64,000 bases of DNA from Amycolatopsis japonica (GCF_000732925.1 NZ_CP008953.1:5704001-5768000), one strand, 5' to 3'; counted from the first letter of the stretch, positions 17,370 to 24,975 are shown. Program-made: numbers and translations. Notes: generated by a model from the letters alone, not told the origin.

Positions 17370-18812
17370 GTGATCCGGGTGGACGGCCGGACCCTGCGCT
17401 GCGCGGACGTCGTGACCGCCGCGAGCACCGAGGGCCCACTGGGCATCGACGTTTCGATCGCCGCGCTGCGCGGCGCGGAAAGCGCGTGGAAGCTCGCCGA
17501 AGAACTGAGCACCCGCAGGATCGTCTACGGCCGCACCACCGGCGTCGGCGCCAACAAGGAGGATCCGGTCGGCGAGGGCGAGTCGCCGGATCACGGGCTG
17601 CGGCTGCTGCGCAGTCACGCCGGTGGCAGCGGCGACGTCATGTCCCCCGGCCAGACCAGGGCGATGATGCTCATCCGGCTCAACCAGCTGCTGGCCGGGC
17701 GCGCCGGGCTCAGCCCCGTGCTGATCGGGGCGCTCGCCGACGCGGTGCGGACCGGGGCGCTGCCGCTCGTGCACCGGCTCGGCGCGATCGGCACCGGCGA
17801 CCTCGCGCCGCTCGCGGAGACCGCGCTCGCCCTCACCGGCGAACGGCCGTGGCTGACCGGCGGGGTGCCCCCGGTGCCGGTCCAGGCGGGTGACGCGCTC
17901 GCGTTCATGAGCAGCAACGCCGCGACGCTGGCCGAGGCGACCCTCGCGGCGATGCGGCTCGACACGCTGACGCGGGCGAGTCACGTCGTCGCGGCGCTGA
18001 CCTACATCGCGCTCGACGGGAATCCGGAGGCGTACGCGACCCCCGTGCACGAGGCGCGTCCGCACGCCGGGCAGGTCGCGTGCGCCGCGGAGATGCGGCG
18101 GCTGCTCGGGATGGAGGGCACGCCCAAACCGGGCAGGCGGATCCAGGACCCGTTCGGGCTCCGCGCGTTCCCGCAGGTGCAGGGGCCCGCGCTGGACGCG
18201 ATCCACTACCTGCGCGACGTCCTCGCGGTGGAGATCAACGCCAGCACCGAGAACCCGATGATCTCGACGGTGCACCAGGACGCCTATCACCACGCGCATT
18301 TCCACACCGCGTACGTCTCGACCGCGCTCGACCAGGTGCGCGCGACCGTCCACCAGGTCGCCGAGCTGTCGGTGGCCCGGCTCGGTGACCTGGTGGAACC
18401 GGAGTTCACCGGGTTGCGGCCGTTCCTGGCGGCCGGGCCGTCGGGCAGTTCGGGCGTGATGATCCTGGAGTACGTCGCGCACGACGCGCTCACCGAACTG
18501 CGGCAGGCCGCGCTGCCGGCGACGCTGGGCACGGCCGTCGTCTCACGCGGGATCGAGGACCACGCGAGCTTCTCGACCCAGGCCGCGCGGGCGGCGACCG
18601 CGGCCGGGTCGGCGTATCAGCAGGTGCTGGCGTGTGAACTGGTCGCGGCCGTCCGGGCGTTGCGGATGCGCAAGGCAGACCTCGTCTCCCTGCCCGCGCG
18701 CGACGCCTACGAGACCGCCGCGGCCGTGCTCGACCCGAGCGTCGAGGACCGGCCGCTCACCGACGACATCGCCCGCGCCGTGTCCCTTTTGGACACCTTC
18801 GCCCGCATCTGA
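17370..18812 (+). CDS. histidine/phenylalanine ammonia-lyase family protein with altered MIO triad
   Basis: 480 residues, colinear with bacterial HAL/PAL. Tyr53 in RRIVYGRTTGVGANK is the catalytic Tyr, and RIQDPFGLRAFPQVQGP, VEINASTENPMIS and GIEDHASFS match the family. The MIO-forming Ala-Ser-Gly at 142-144 of HAL is replaced by Gly141-Thr142-Gly143 (HRLGAIGTGDLAPLAE), although the DLAPL that follows is kept. MIO normally forms from the Ser in this triad, so activity as an ammonia-lyase is uncertain: a Thr-derived prosthetic group, a different chemistry, or loss of function are all possible. No hut or phenylpropanoid genes are adjacent. A CGTCCTCTGAA-family palindrome follows directly. Confidence 0.85.
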   Translation: MIRVDGRTLRCADVVTAASTEGPLGIDVSIAALRGAESAWKLAEELSTRRIVYGRTTGVGANKEDPVGEGESPDHGLRLLRSHAGGSGDVMSPGQTRAMMLIRLNQLLAGRAGLSPVLIGALADAVRTGALPLVHRLGAIGTGDLAPLAETALALTGERPWLTGGVPPVPVQAGDALAFMSSNAATLAEATLAAMRLDTLTRASHVVAALTYIALDGNPEAYATPVHEARPHAGQVACAAEMRRLLGMEGTPKPGRRIQDPFGLRAFPQVQGPALDAIHYLRDVLAVEINASTENPMISTVHQDAYHHAHFHTAYVSTALDQVRATVHQVAELSVARLGDLVEPEFTGLRPFLAAGPSGSSGVMILEYVAHDALTELRQAALPATLGTAVVSRGIEDHASFSTQAARAATAAGSAYQQVLACELVAAVRALRMRKADLVSLPARDAYETAAAVLDPSVEDRPLTDDIARAVSLLDTFARI

Positions 18813-18818
18813 CCCCGC

Positions 18819-18884
18819 GCGTTTCGTCCTCTGAATGCGATAGTTGGCATCACCAACGAACGCATTCAGAGGACGAAATGCGGG
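18819..18884. repeat. nested palindrome, CGTCCTCTGAA family (two inverted copies)
   Basis: Units at 18819-18839 and 18861-18884 are inverted copies (GCGTTTCGTCCTCTGAATG and complement), with a third small hairpin GTTGG-CATCA-CCAAC between them. It separates two convergent genes and ends 4 bases before the amidohydrolase stop. Likely bidirectional terminator. Confidence 0.85.
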
Positions 18885-18887
18885 AGG

Positions 18888-20390
18888 TCAACAGCAGCAA
18901 CCCCGGCGCGCGAGGGAGTGGAGCCGGGCGTTCGTCGTCGTGGGCCGGTTCGCGGCGTCCTCGACGGCGTCGAGCATCCGCCGCCGCTCCGCCTTGCCGA
19001 GCACCCGGCCGCGCGTGATCACCGTGTCGATCTTCGCGACGTTGCGGATGTCCGCCGCCGGATCCGCGTCCAGCAGCACGAGGTCCGCCTCCTTCCCCAC
19101 CGCGACCGTGCCCGACGTCCCTTCCCTGCCGAGGAACCTCGCCGCGTCCCCGGTGACGGTCTTCAGCGCCCGCACCGGCGAGAGCCCGGCCTCGACCAGG
19201 AACGCGAGCTCTTCGTGCAGCCCGCTGCCGGGGAAGGTGTACGGATTGAGGCAGTCGGTGCCGCCGATGAGGCCGACACCCGCTTCGTGCGCGACGCCGA
19301 CCAGCCGCAGCGTCTCCTGGTAGTACCGCTCCTGCAGGGCGACGTCCTCCGGGGTCTTCGGCGCGAAGCGTTCGATGCCCTTGGCCCAGCTCTCGCGCAC
19401 GTCCGCCGGTACGTACTTGAGCCGCGGGTCCCGCTGGTGGGTCCCGGCGGGCTGCGTGACGACCCGGTTGATCGTCAGCGTCGGCGAGTGCCAGGTGCCG
19501 TTGCACCGCAGCCGCTCGAAATAGGCCCGCGCCACACGGCGGTCGTACGTGGTGACCGACTCGAACTCCAGCCGCCGAGCCAGGTTGAAGAAGTCCCGCG
19601 GCGCCGCGGGGTCGTAGGGCGTCGACTTCAGCCTGGCCAGGATCTCGTCGCGCCGGGACGAGCAGTGGATCGACACCCCGAAGAAATGCTCGAGGCTGTG
19701 CTGGCCCAGATCGCTCACCTCGAGGTGGGACAGCTTGTACGGCCAGTGCCCGGAGAACCGCAGACCCTGGGCGCGGGCTTCGTCCGCGACCGCGCGCACG
19801 ACGTCGGGTGCGAGGTAGGAGTAGGTCTTGACGAGCTCGGCGCCCGCGGCCTTCTCGGCGCGGACGACGGCCCGCGCTTCGGCCTCCGTCGACACCTGGA
19901 GCACCGGCGGAGCCAGGAGCGTGACCGGCCCGTCGACGATCCCGCTCGCCAGCACGACACGCGGGCCGAGCAGCTCGCCGCGTTCGATCTTGCCTTTCGT
20001 GGCACGGTTTTCCGCGTACCCCCACATCTCGCGGACGCCCGTGACACCGTGCGCCAGATGCAACGGCGGGACGATGTCCTCGAGGTCCGCACCGTGGGCG
20101 TGCATGTCCCACAGCCCCGGGATGAGGTACTTGCCGCGGCCGTCGATGACCCGCGCGCCGTCGATCTCCGGGACCGGGCCGGAGCCGACCCAGGCGATCC
20201 GGTCGCCGGCGAGCACGACCGAGACGTCACGCCGGGGCGCCGAACCCGTGCCGTCGATCAGCGTGACCTGGGCGAGGACGACGATCGTGCCCGTTTCGGC
20301 GGCGGCCGTACCGGGAAGCAGCCCGGCGAGCGCCACCCCGGTCCCGCCGGCGGCCAGCCACCTGAGGAACTCGCGCCTGTTGGATCCCAT
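18888..20390 (-). CDS. Tat-exported amidohydrolase family protein
   Basis: 500 residues. A twin-arginine signal (NRREFLRWLAAGGTG, then AGLLPGTAAA) implies export in folded, metal-loaded form. The amidohydrolase barrel carries HxH in WDMHAHGAD, a candidate carboxylated Lys in AELVKTYSY, metal His in FSGHWPYK and SLEHFFG, and the catalytic Asp in GGTDCLNP, so a binuclear site looks complete. Related proteins hydrolyse imides, lactones or dipeptides; the substrate is not predictable. The C-terminus ends Arg-Arg-Gly-Cys-Cys-Cys, an unusual tail. The 3' end lies against a palindrome. Confidence 0.85.
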   Translation of the reverse strand: MGSNRREFLRWLAAGGTGVALAGLLPGTAAAETGTIVVLAQVTLIDGTGSAPRRDVSVVLAGDRIAWVGSGPVPEIDGARVIDGRGKYLIPGLWDMHAHGADLEDIVPPLHLAHGVTGVREMWGYAENRATKGKIERGELLGPRVVLASGIVDGPVTLLAPPVLQVSTEAEARAVVRAEKAAGAELVKTYSYLAPDVVRAVADEARAQGLRFSGHWPYKLSHLEVSDLGQHSLEHFFGVSIHCSSRRDEILARLKSTPYDPAAPRDFFNLARRLEFESVTTYDRRVARAYFERLRCNGTWHSPTLTINRVVTQPAGTHQRDPRLKYVPADVRESWAKGIERFAPKTPEDVALQERYYQETLRLVGVAHEAGVGLIGGTDCLNPYTFPGSGLHEELAFLVEAGLSPVRALKTVTGDAARFLGREGTSGTVAVGKEADLVLLDADPAADIRNVAKIDTVITRGRVLGKAERRRMLDAVEDAANRPTTTNARLHSLARRGCCC

Positions 20391-20467
20391 GAGAACCGCC
20401 GCCCTTCCGCCCGGACCCCCCAGGTGGCCGATTCAACTAGCCGCGACGGCGGGCCCGCAAGAAAAGC

Positions 20468-20509
20468 GAAGGCCCCTTACCCGAGGTCAGCACGATGTAA
20501 GGGGCCTTC
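20468..20509 (-). terminator. rho-independent terminator of phosphofructokinase gene
   Basis: GAAGGCCCCTTAC (20468-20480) pairs perfectly with GTAAGGGGCCTTC (20497-20509). Read on the minus strand the stem is followed by GCTTTTCTTG, a T-rich tract, 15 bases after the pfk stop codon. Confidence 0.8.
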
Positions 20510-20523
20510 TCCTGAAACAGGGC

Positions 20524-21549
20524 TCAGCCGAAGAAGACCTCGGCCTCTTCGTACCGTTCGACCGGGACGGTCTTCAGTTCGGCGGTCGCCTCGGCGAGCT
20601 TGACGCGGACGATGTCCGTGCCGCGCAACGCCACCATCACGCCGAAGTCGCCGTCGGCCACGGCGTCGACGGCGTTGAGACCGAACCGGGTGGCGAGCAC
20701 GCGGTCGTACGCCGTCGGGGTGCCGCCGCGCTGGACGTGCCCGAGCACGACCGCGCGGGACTCCTTGCCGGTGCGGGCGGCGATCTCGTCGGCCAGCCAG
20801 GTGCCGATGCCACCGAGCCGGACGTGCCCGAAGGCGTCCTTCTCCCCGGTCAGCAGCTTCTCCTCGCCGCCCTCGGGCAGCGCGCCCTCGGCGACGACGA
20901 TGATCGGCGCGAACTCCTTCTCGAAGCGGCGCTCGACCCACGAGACGACCTGGTCGACGTTGAAGTGCCGTTCCGGCACCAGGATCACGCTCGCGCCGCC
21001 GGCGAGGCCCGAGTGCAGCGCGATCCAGCCCGCGTGCCGCCCCATGACCTCGACGACCAGCGCGCGGTGGTGCGACTCGGCCGTGGTGTGCAACCGGTCG
21101 ATGGCCTCGGTGGCGATCGAGACGGCCGTGTCGAAGCCGAAGGTGTAGTCGGTGGCGCCGAGGTCGTTGTCGATCGTCTTGGGCACCCCGACGACGCCGA
21201 CGCCGTCGTCCGTGAGCCGCTTCGCGACGCCGAGGGTGTCCTCGCCGCCGATCGCGATCAGCGCGTCGACCTGCTGCTCGGCGAGCACGGCCTTGATCTT
21301 GTCGACCCCGCCCTCGACCTTGTACGGGTTGGTGCGCGACGAGCGCAGGATCGTGCCGCCGCGGGTGAGGATGTCCTCGACGTCGTTCAGGCCGAGCGGA
21401 CGGCTGTCCCCGGTGAGGGGACCGTTCCAGCCGTTGCGGAACCCGACGATGTCCCAGCCGTGCACCTCGATGCCCTTGCGCACCACACCGCGGATCACCG
21501 CGTTGAGCCCCGGGCAGTCCCCACCGCCGGTCAGCACACCGACACGCAT
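20524..21549 (-). CDS. pfkA: 6-phosphofructokinase, signature of the PPi-dependent type
   Basis: 341 residues, a group III PFK. Phosphorylates fructose 6-phosphate. GVLTGGGDCPGLNAVIR, PKTIDNDL with the catalytic Asp, EVMGRHAGWIAL and LGHVQRGGTPTA are all present. Two residues set donor preference in this family: position 104 is Asp (AIGGEDTL) and position 124 is Lys (GVPKTIDND), in exact E. coli numbering. Gly104 is the ATP type; Asp104 with Lys124 is the pyrophosphate type described in Amycolatopsis methanolica. I therefore infer PPi dependence, making the step reversible. A clear terminator follows. Confidence 0.93.
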   Translation of the reverse strand: MRVGVLTGGGDCPGLNAVIRGVVRKGIEVHGWDIVGFRNGWNGPLTGDSRPLGLNDVEDILTRGGTILRSSRTNPYKVEGGVDKIKAVLAEQQVDALIAIGGEDTLGVAKRLTDDGVGVVGVPKTIDNDLGATDYTFGFDTAVSIATEAIDRLHTTAESHHRALVVEVMGRHAGWIALHSGLAGGASVILVPERHFNVDQVVSWVERRFEKEFAPIIVVAEGALPEGGEEKLLTGEKDAFGHVRLGGIGTWLADEIAARTGKESRAVVLGHVQRGGTPTAYDRVLATRFGLNAVDAVADGDFGVMVALRGTDIVRVKLAEATAELKTVPVERYEEAEVFFG

Positions 21550-21673
21550 CAGAAGCCTCCGTCTTGTGTTCCGTAGAGATGACAGTCACATGTCCCGACG
21601 CCAGCGTAGCGGCAGTTCTCTGGATCGGTGCAGGGCGGACCACCTCGGGAATCGGTACGCGCCGCGGATGTGC

Positions 21674-21688
21674 TAGCTTGGCCCCGTG
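21674..21688 (+). promoter_or_regulatory. candidate -10 element for a leaderless aroG leader transcript
   Basis: TAGCTT at 21674-21679 lies 6 bases before the GTG of the leader peptide at 21686, the spacing expected if transcription starts at the GTG itself. No clear -35 hexamer is seen. Confidence 0.4.
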
Positions 21689-21751
21689 CAGCGCTATTTC
21701 TGGTTTACGAAGCCGGCCCCGGGTGGGCACGGCGGCGTGAACCTGCGCTGA
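21686..21751 (+). CDS. aromatic leader peptide of the DAHP synthase gene
   Basis: A 21-codon frame starting GTG encodes VQRYFWFTKPAPGG..., with Tyr4-Phe5-Trp6-Phe7 in a row, then stops 81 bases before the DAHP synthase start. A run of all three aromatic residues ahead of the first shikimate-pathway gene is the hallmark of ribosome-mediated attenuation: stalling at the aromatic codons when charged tRNAs are scarce would alter folding of the RNA downstream. It may be translated from a leaderless transcript. Not covered by ordinary gene finders because of its size. Confidence 0.75.
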   Translation: MQRYFWFTKPAPGGHGGVNLR

Positions 21752-21760
21752 CCTCCACCC

Positions 21761-21832
21761 CGAGCCGGATTTCCCACCGGCTCGGCGAGTTCCCGCGGGT
21801 CGGTATCCCTTTCGAAAGGAACCAGACCCGCG
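21761..21832 (+). promoter_or_regulatory. attenuator hairpins, one sequestering the aroG ribosome site
   Basis: First hairpin: CGAGCCGG (21761-21768) with CCGGCTCG (21777-21784). Second: CGCGGGTC (21794-21801) with GACCCGCG (21825-21832), enclosing GGT/ACC and the perfect 12-base palindrome CCTTTCGAAAGG (21808-21819). The only ribosome binding site, GAAAGGA at 21814-21820, is inside this second hairpin and the start codon abuts its base. GGGTGG in the leader frame (21721-21726) can pair with CCACCC (21755-21760), giving a possible switch. The mechanism is inferred. Confidence 0.65.
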
Positions 21833-22909
21833 ATGTCTCCCTCCGCTGACACCCTGATCGCCCTCGACGGGCACCGCACGGCGGCCGTCAGCCCGCTCCT
21901 GTCGCCCGCGATGCTGCGGCACGAACATCCGATGACGGCGGAAATCGCCGATACCGTCCTAGCCGGGCGGGCCTCGGCCGTCGACATCCTCGACGGCCGG
22001 GACGACCGGCTCCTCGTCGTCGTCGGGCCCTGCTCGGTGCACGACGCGGACGCCGCGCTCGACTACGCCCGCCGTCTCGCCGCCAAGGCCGAAGAACACC
22101 GCCGCGACCTGCACATCGTCATGCGCGTCTACTTCGAGAAGCCGCGGACCACGCTCGGCTGGAAGGGCCTGATCAACGACCCCGGTCTCGACGGCACCTA
22201 CGAGGTCAACCACGGTCTCCGGATGGCGCGCAAACTGCTGCTCGACATCTCCGCGCTGGGCCTGCCGGTGGGCTGCGAATTCCTCGACCCGATCACCCCG
22301 CAGTTCATCTCCGACACCGTGACCTGGGGTTCCATCGGCGCGCGGACCGCGGCGAGCCAGGTGCACCGGCAGCTGTGCAGCGCGCTGTCGATGCCGGTCG
22401 GGATCAAGAACTCGACCGAGGGCGACGTCCAGGTCGCCGTCGACGCCACCCGCGCGGCCGGCGCGAGCCACGTCTTCGCCGGGATCAACCCCGACGGGCT
22501 CGCCGCGCTCATCACCACCGCGGGCAACGAGGACTGCCACGTCATCCTGCGCGGCAGCTCCGCCGGTCCGAACTACGACCCCGCGACGGTGGCCGACACG
22601 CTGGCGCGGCTGGCGAAGTCGGGGCTGCCGGAACGCGTGATCATCGACGCGAGCCACGGCAACAGCGCGAAGGACCACGTGCGGCAGGCCGCGGTCGTCC
22701 GTGAACTCGCCGGGCGGATCGGGGCCGGTGAGCGGGGTATCGCGGGGCTGATGCTGGAGAGCTTCCTGGTGGAGGGGCGCCAGGACCTGACGCTGGGGTC
22801 GGCCGCTTCGCTGACGTACGGGCAGTCGATCACGGACGCCTGCCTCGGGTGGGAGACGACGGCCGAGCTGCTGGACACCCTCGCCGAGGCCGTAGACTCA
22901 CGTCGTTGA
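21833..22909 (+). CDS. aroG: DAHP synthase, type I (AroG/AroF)
   Basis: 358 residues. Condenses phosphoenolpyruvate with erythrose 4-phosphate, the first step of aromatic amino acid synthesis. Type I landmarks are VVVGPCSVHD, IVMRVYFEKPRTTLGWKGL, GCEFLDPITPQFISD, WGSIGARTAASQVHRQL, GIKNSTEGDVQVAVDA and VIIDASHGNSAKD. It is the short type I enzyme and lacks the long N-terminus of the type II enzyme found at the equivalent place (Rv2178c) in M. tuberculosis. Expression is probably controlled by the aromatic leader peptide directly upstream. Confidence 0.94.
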   Translation: MSPSADTLIALDGHRTAAVSPLLSPAMLRHEHPMTAEIADTVLAGRASAVDILDGRDDRLLVVVGPCSVHDADAALDYARRLAAKAEEHRRDLHIVMRVYFEKPRTTLGWKGLINDPGLDGTYEVNHGLRMARKLLLDISALGLPVGCEFLDPITPQFISDTVTWGSIGARTAASQVHRQLCSALSMPVGIKNSTEGDVQVAVDATRAAGASHVFAGINPDGLAALITTAGNEDCHVILRGSSAGPNYDPATVADTLARLAKSGLPERVIIDASHGNSAKDHVRQAAVVRELAGRIGAGERGIAGLMLESFLVEGRQDLTLGSAASLTYGQSITDACLGWETTAELLDTLAEAVDSRR

Positions 22910-22931
22910 GCCCCCCCTAGCGAACGCTAGG

Positions 22932-22972
22932 AACGGTCCTTTCCTCGCAAATTTCGCAAGGAAAGGACCGTT
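22932..22972. repeat. palindrome, 14-bp arms (AACGGTCCTTTCCT)
   Basis: AACGGTCCTTTCCT at 22932-22945 and its complement at 22959-22972, with a loop containing GC-AAATTT-GC. Same family as 12234-12290. It lies 23 bases after the DAHP synthase stop. A degenerate GAAGGGAGCTTTC copy follows at about 23027. Confidence 0.85.
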
Positions 22973-23142
22973 CATTGCACGGCACTCGGGCCTGCGAGGG
23001 GTGGAGCGGCTCGCGTCTCGTGTGGCGAAGGGAGCTTTCGCCGCATGGCACGCGGGGATGGCGCCCTTCACCTCGGGACGTCAGGCCGACGTCCTGGCGA
23101 AGGACTCATTCCCACCTTGCGCGGGGACGGGGCTCGGTCCTT

Positions 23143-23199
23143 GTGTCCCCAATGTGGCATTGGAGACGCTGAGTGTCTCCAATGCCACATTGGGGACAC
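23143..23199. repeat. perfect palindrome, 25-bp arms, CCAATGTGGCATTGG type
   Basis: Arms 23143-23167 and 23175-23199 around a 7-base loop. Each arm contains the smaller palindrome CCAATG-TGG-CATTGG. This is the only member here lacking the GAAG core, but it has the same nested design. Confidence 0.9.
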
Positions 23200-23260
23200 C
23201 GAACTCTGAGCAGCGCGAACCCGGCTCGGCTGGCGCCTGGAGCGTAGGAAAGCGGTGGCC

Positions 23261-23307
23261 GTGAAGGACTCCTTGAGGGACCCAGAGTCCCTCGAAGTTC
23301 CCCTCAC
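23261..23307. repeat. degenerate palindrome copy
   Basis: GTGAAGGACTCCTTGAGGGA... facing a decayed GTCCCTCGAAGTTCCCCTCA arm. It resembles the intact element at 37034-37090 but with several mismatches, apparently a decaying copy. Confidence 0.65.
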
Positions 23308-23359
23308 CCGTCCGGAACCGGCAACTCCAGCCTCAGCAGTCCCAACAGCCACAACGACC

Positions 23360-23414
23360 GCGCGTGAAGGCCTCCTTCCCTCGGCTGAGCCGAGGGAAGG
23401 AGGCCTTCACGCGC
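23360..23414. repeat. perfect palindrome, 26-bp arms, 3-base loop
   Basis: Arms 23360-23385 and 23389-23414 (starting GCGCGTGAAGGCCTCCTTCC) meet over TGA. The outer 20 bases are shared with the element at 34503-34557. It lies in the 619-bp gap between convergent aroG and the exoribonuclease gene, which holds five such elements and no gene. Confidence 0.92.
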
Positions 23415-23458
23415 TCCAGGGGGCCGGCCGCCTCCCTGAAGGCCCGGCACAGCGCGAG

Positions 23459-23513
23459 TGTCATGAAAGGGTCGTTCAGGACACGAAACGTCCTGAACGA
23501 CCCTTTCCTGACA
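23459..23513. repeat. palindrome, 24-bp arms, one mismatch
   Basis: TGTCATGAAAGGGTCGTTCA... at 23459-23482 pairs with 23490-23513 over ACGAAAC. It ends 15 bases from the exoribonuclease stop codon, so it may terminate that gene. Confidence 0.88.
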
Positions 23514-23528
23514 TCCGGACCGGACGGC

Positions 23529-24014
23529 CTACCGGTGCCAGTAGGACTCGATGATCTGCCACCGCTGGAAGTTGTGCCTCGCGTCCGCCAGCGCGTCGTG
23601 CTGGTCGTCCGGGGCCGACGGCAGCTTCGGCTTGCCCGCGTCCTCCCAGCGTTGCCGCAGGTCGCGCGTGAACCGCGGCAGCTGACGCGGCAGCGCGGGC
23701 ATCGGCCCCCACAGCTGTGCCAGCGCGACGTGGTCGTAGGCGGCGAACCAGGCCCACAGTTCGATCCCGCCGGGCGGTTTGCCGAAGAACTCGAGCAGAT
23801 CCGTCCGGATCTTCTCGCGGCTGCGCCACGCCGGGTCGGCGGGCGACGGGAGTTTCGGGAGCACGTTGTCGCGGACCCAGGGGCCGGCCTTGCCGGGGTC
23901 GAAATCGGTCGAGACCGCGTAGAACTCGCGGCCTCTTTCGTCCACGACACCGATCGACACCAGATCGATGGTCACGCCGTCCTCAATGAATTCGGTGTCG
24001 TAGAAAAAGCGCAC
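23529..24014 (-). CDS. 3'-5' exoribonuclease, Rv2179c-like DEDDh family
   Basis: 161 residues. RNase T-fold exonuclease related to M. tuberculosis Rv2179c, which degrades RNA from the 3' end. The DEDDh residues are visible: FYDTEFIEDG near the N-terminus (Asp6, Glu8), AYDHVALAQLWG in the middle, and DDQHDALADARHN near the C-terminus with the catalytic His and last Asp. Length equals the family's. GTG start at 24014. It lies 20 bp after plsC on the same strand, as part of a block similar to Rv2179c-Rv2182c. Confidence 0.9.
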   Translation of the reverse strand: MRFFYDTEFIEDGVTIDLVSIGVVDERGREFYAVSTDFDPGKAGPWVRDNVLPKLPSPADPAWRSREKIRTDLLEFFGKPPGGIELWAWFAAYDHVALAQLWGPMPALPRQLPRFTRDLRQRWEDAGKPKLPSAPDDQHDALADARHNFQRWQIIESYWHR

Positions 24015-24034
24015 CGGAGAACCCTAGTGGGGCC

Positions 24035-24796
24035 TCAGCCGACCTTGGTGTCCGGGATACGGGCGACGTCCTGGGCGGAGGGCTGCGCGGGCACCTTGGG
24101 GCGGACTCCCGCCTCCTCGGCGGCGAGCAGTTCCTTCGCCTTGGCGGCGTAGATGTCCACGTACTCCTGGCCGGAGAGCTCCATGAGCGCGTACATGATC
24201 TCGTCGGTGATGGACCGCTCGATGAACCGGTCGCCGGCGAGGCCCTCGTAGCGCGAGAAGTCGAGCGGCTTGCCGAAGCGGATCTCGAGGCGGCGCGGCC
24301 ACCACATCTTCGAGCCGATCGGGTTGACCTTGTCGGTGCCGATCATGGCGACCGGGACCACGACGCCGCCGGATTCGAGCGCGATCCGCGCGACGCCGGT
24401 CTTGCCCTTGTACAGGCGGCCGTCCGGGGAACGGGTGCCTTCGGGGTAGATGCCGAGGAGGTGTCCTTCGCGGACCAGCCGGGTCGCGGTGTCGAGCGCG
24501 GCCTGCGCGGCGTTGCCGCCGGAGCGGTCGATCGGGAACTGGCCGACGCCGGTGAAGAACCACTTCTTCAGCAGACCCTTGAAGCCCTTTTCGGTGAAAT
24601 ACTCCGATTTGGCCGGGAAGGTCACCTTGCGCTTGACGCGCAGCGGCATGAAGAAGGAGTCGGCCACCGCGAGGTGGTTGCCCGCCAGGATCGCGCCACC
24701 GTCGTCGGGGATGTTCTCCGCGCCGACGACTTTGGTGGGCCACAGCGCCTTGAGCAGTGGCCCGATAAACACGTGTTTCATGAGCCAGTACAGCAC
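24035..24796 (-). CDS. plsC: 1-acyl-sn-glycerol-3-phosphate acyltransferase (PlsC family)
   Basis: 253 residues. Acylates lysophosphatidic acid at the membrane to give phosphatidic acid, a phospholipid precursor. Motif I is present as GNHLAVADSFF (His-X4-Asp), motif III as GIYPEGTRSPDG, plus VPVAMIGTDKVNP. The N-terminus is a short hydrophobic segment. GTG start at 24796 is preceded by GGAGGAG at eight bases. The gene resembles Rv2182c of M. tuberculosis in sequence type and neighbourhood; it is followed by the exoribonuclease and is divergent from the hydrolase at 25011. Confidence 0.9.
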   Translation of the reverse strand: MLYWLMKHVFIGPLLKALWPTKVVGAENIPDDGGAILAGNHLAVADSFFMPLRVKRKVTFPAKSEYFTEKGFKGLLKKWFFTGVGQFPIDRSGGNAAQAALDTATRLVREGHLLGIYPEGTRSPDGRLYKGKTGVARIALESGGVVVPVAMIGTDKVNPIGSKMWWPRRLEIRFGKPLDFSRYEGLAGDRFIERSITDEIMYALMELSGQEYVDIYAAKAKELLAAEEAGVRPKVPAQPSAQDVARIPDTKVG

Positions 24797-24975
24797 TGCG
24801 AAAACTCCTCCTAGCAGCTCAACCCCTGTGCCCGATGGTCAAGACTACGAATCGCGCACCCCCGGCACAACGAAGTCCACCCGGTTACCCGCACCCAGCG
24901 ACGGATCTCACACCGGATCCGGCCCGATTCCGGCGGTGGCCGGGGCCCCACAAGCCGCTCCGGTCGTGCGAACAT

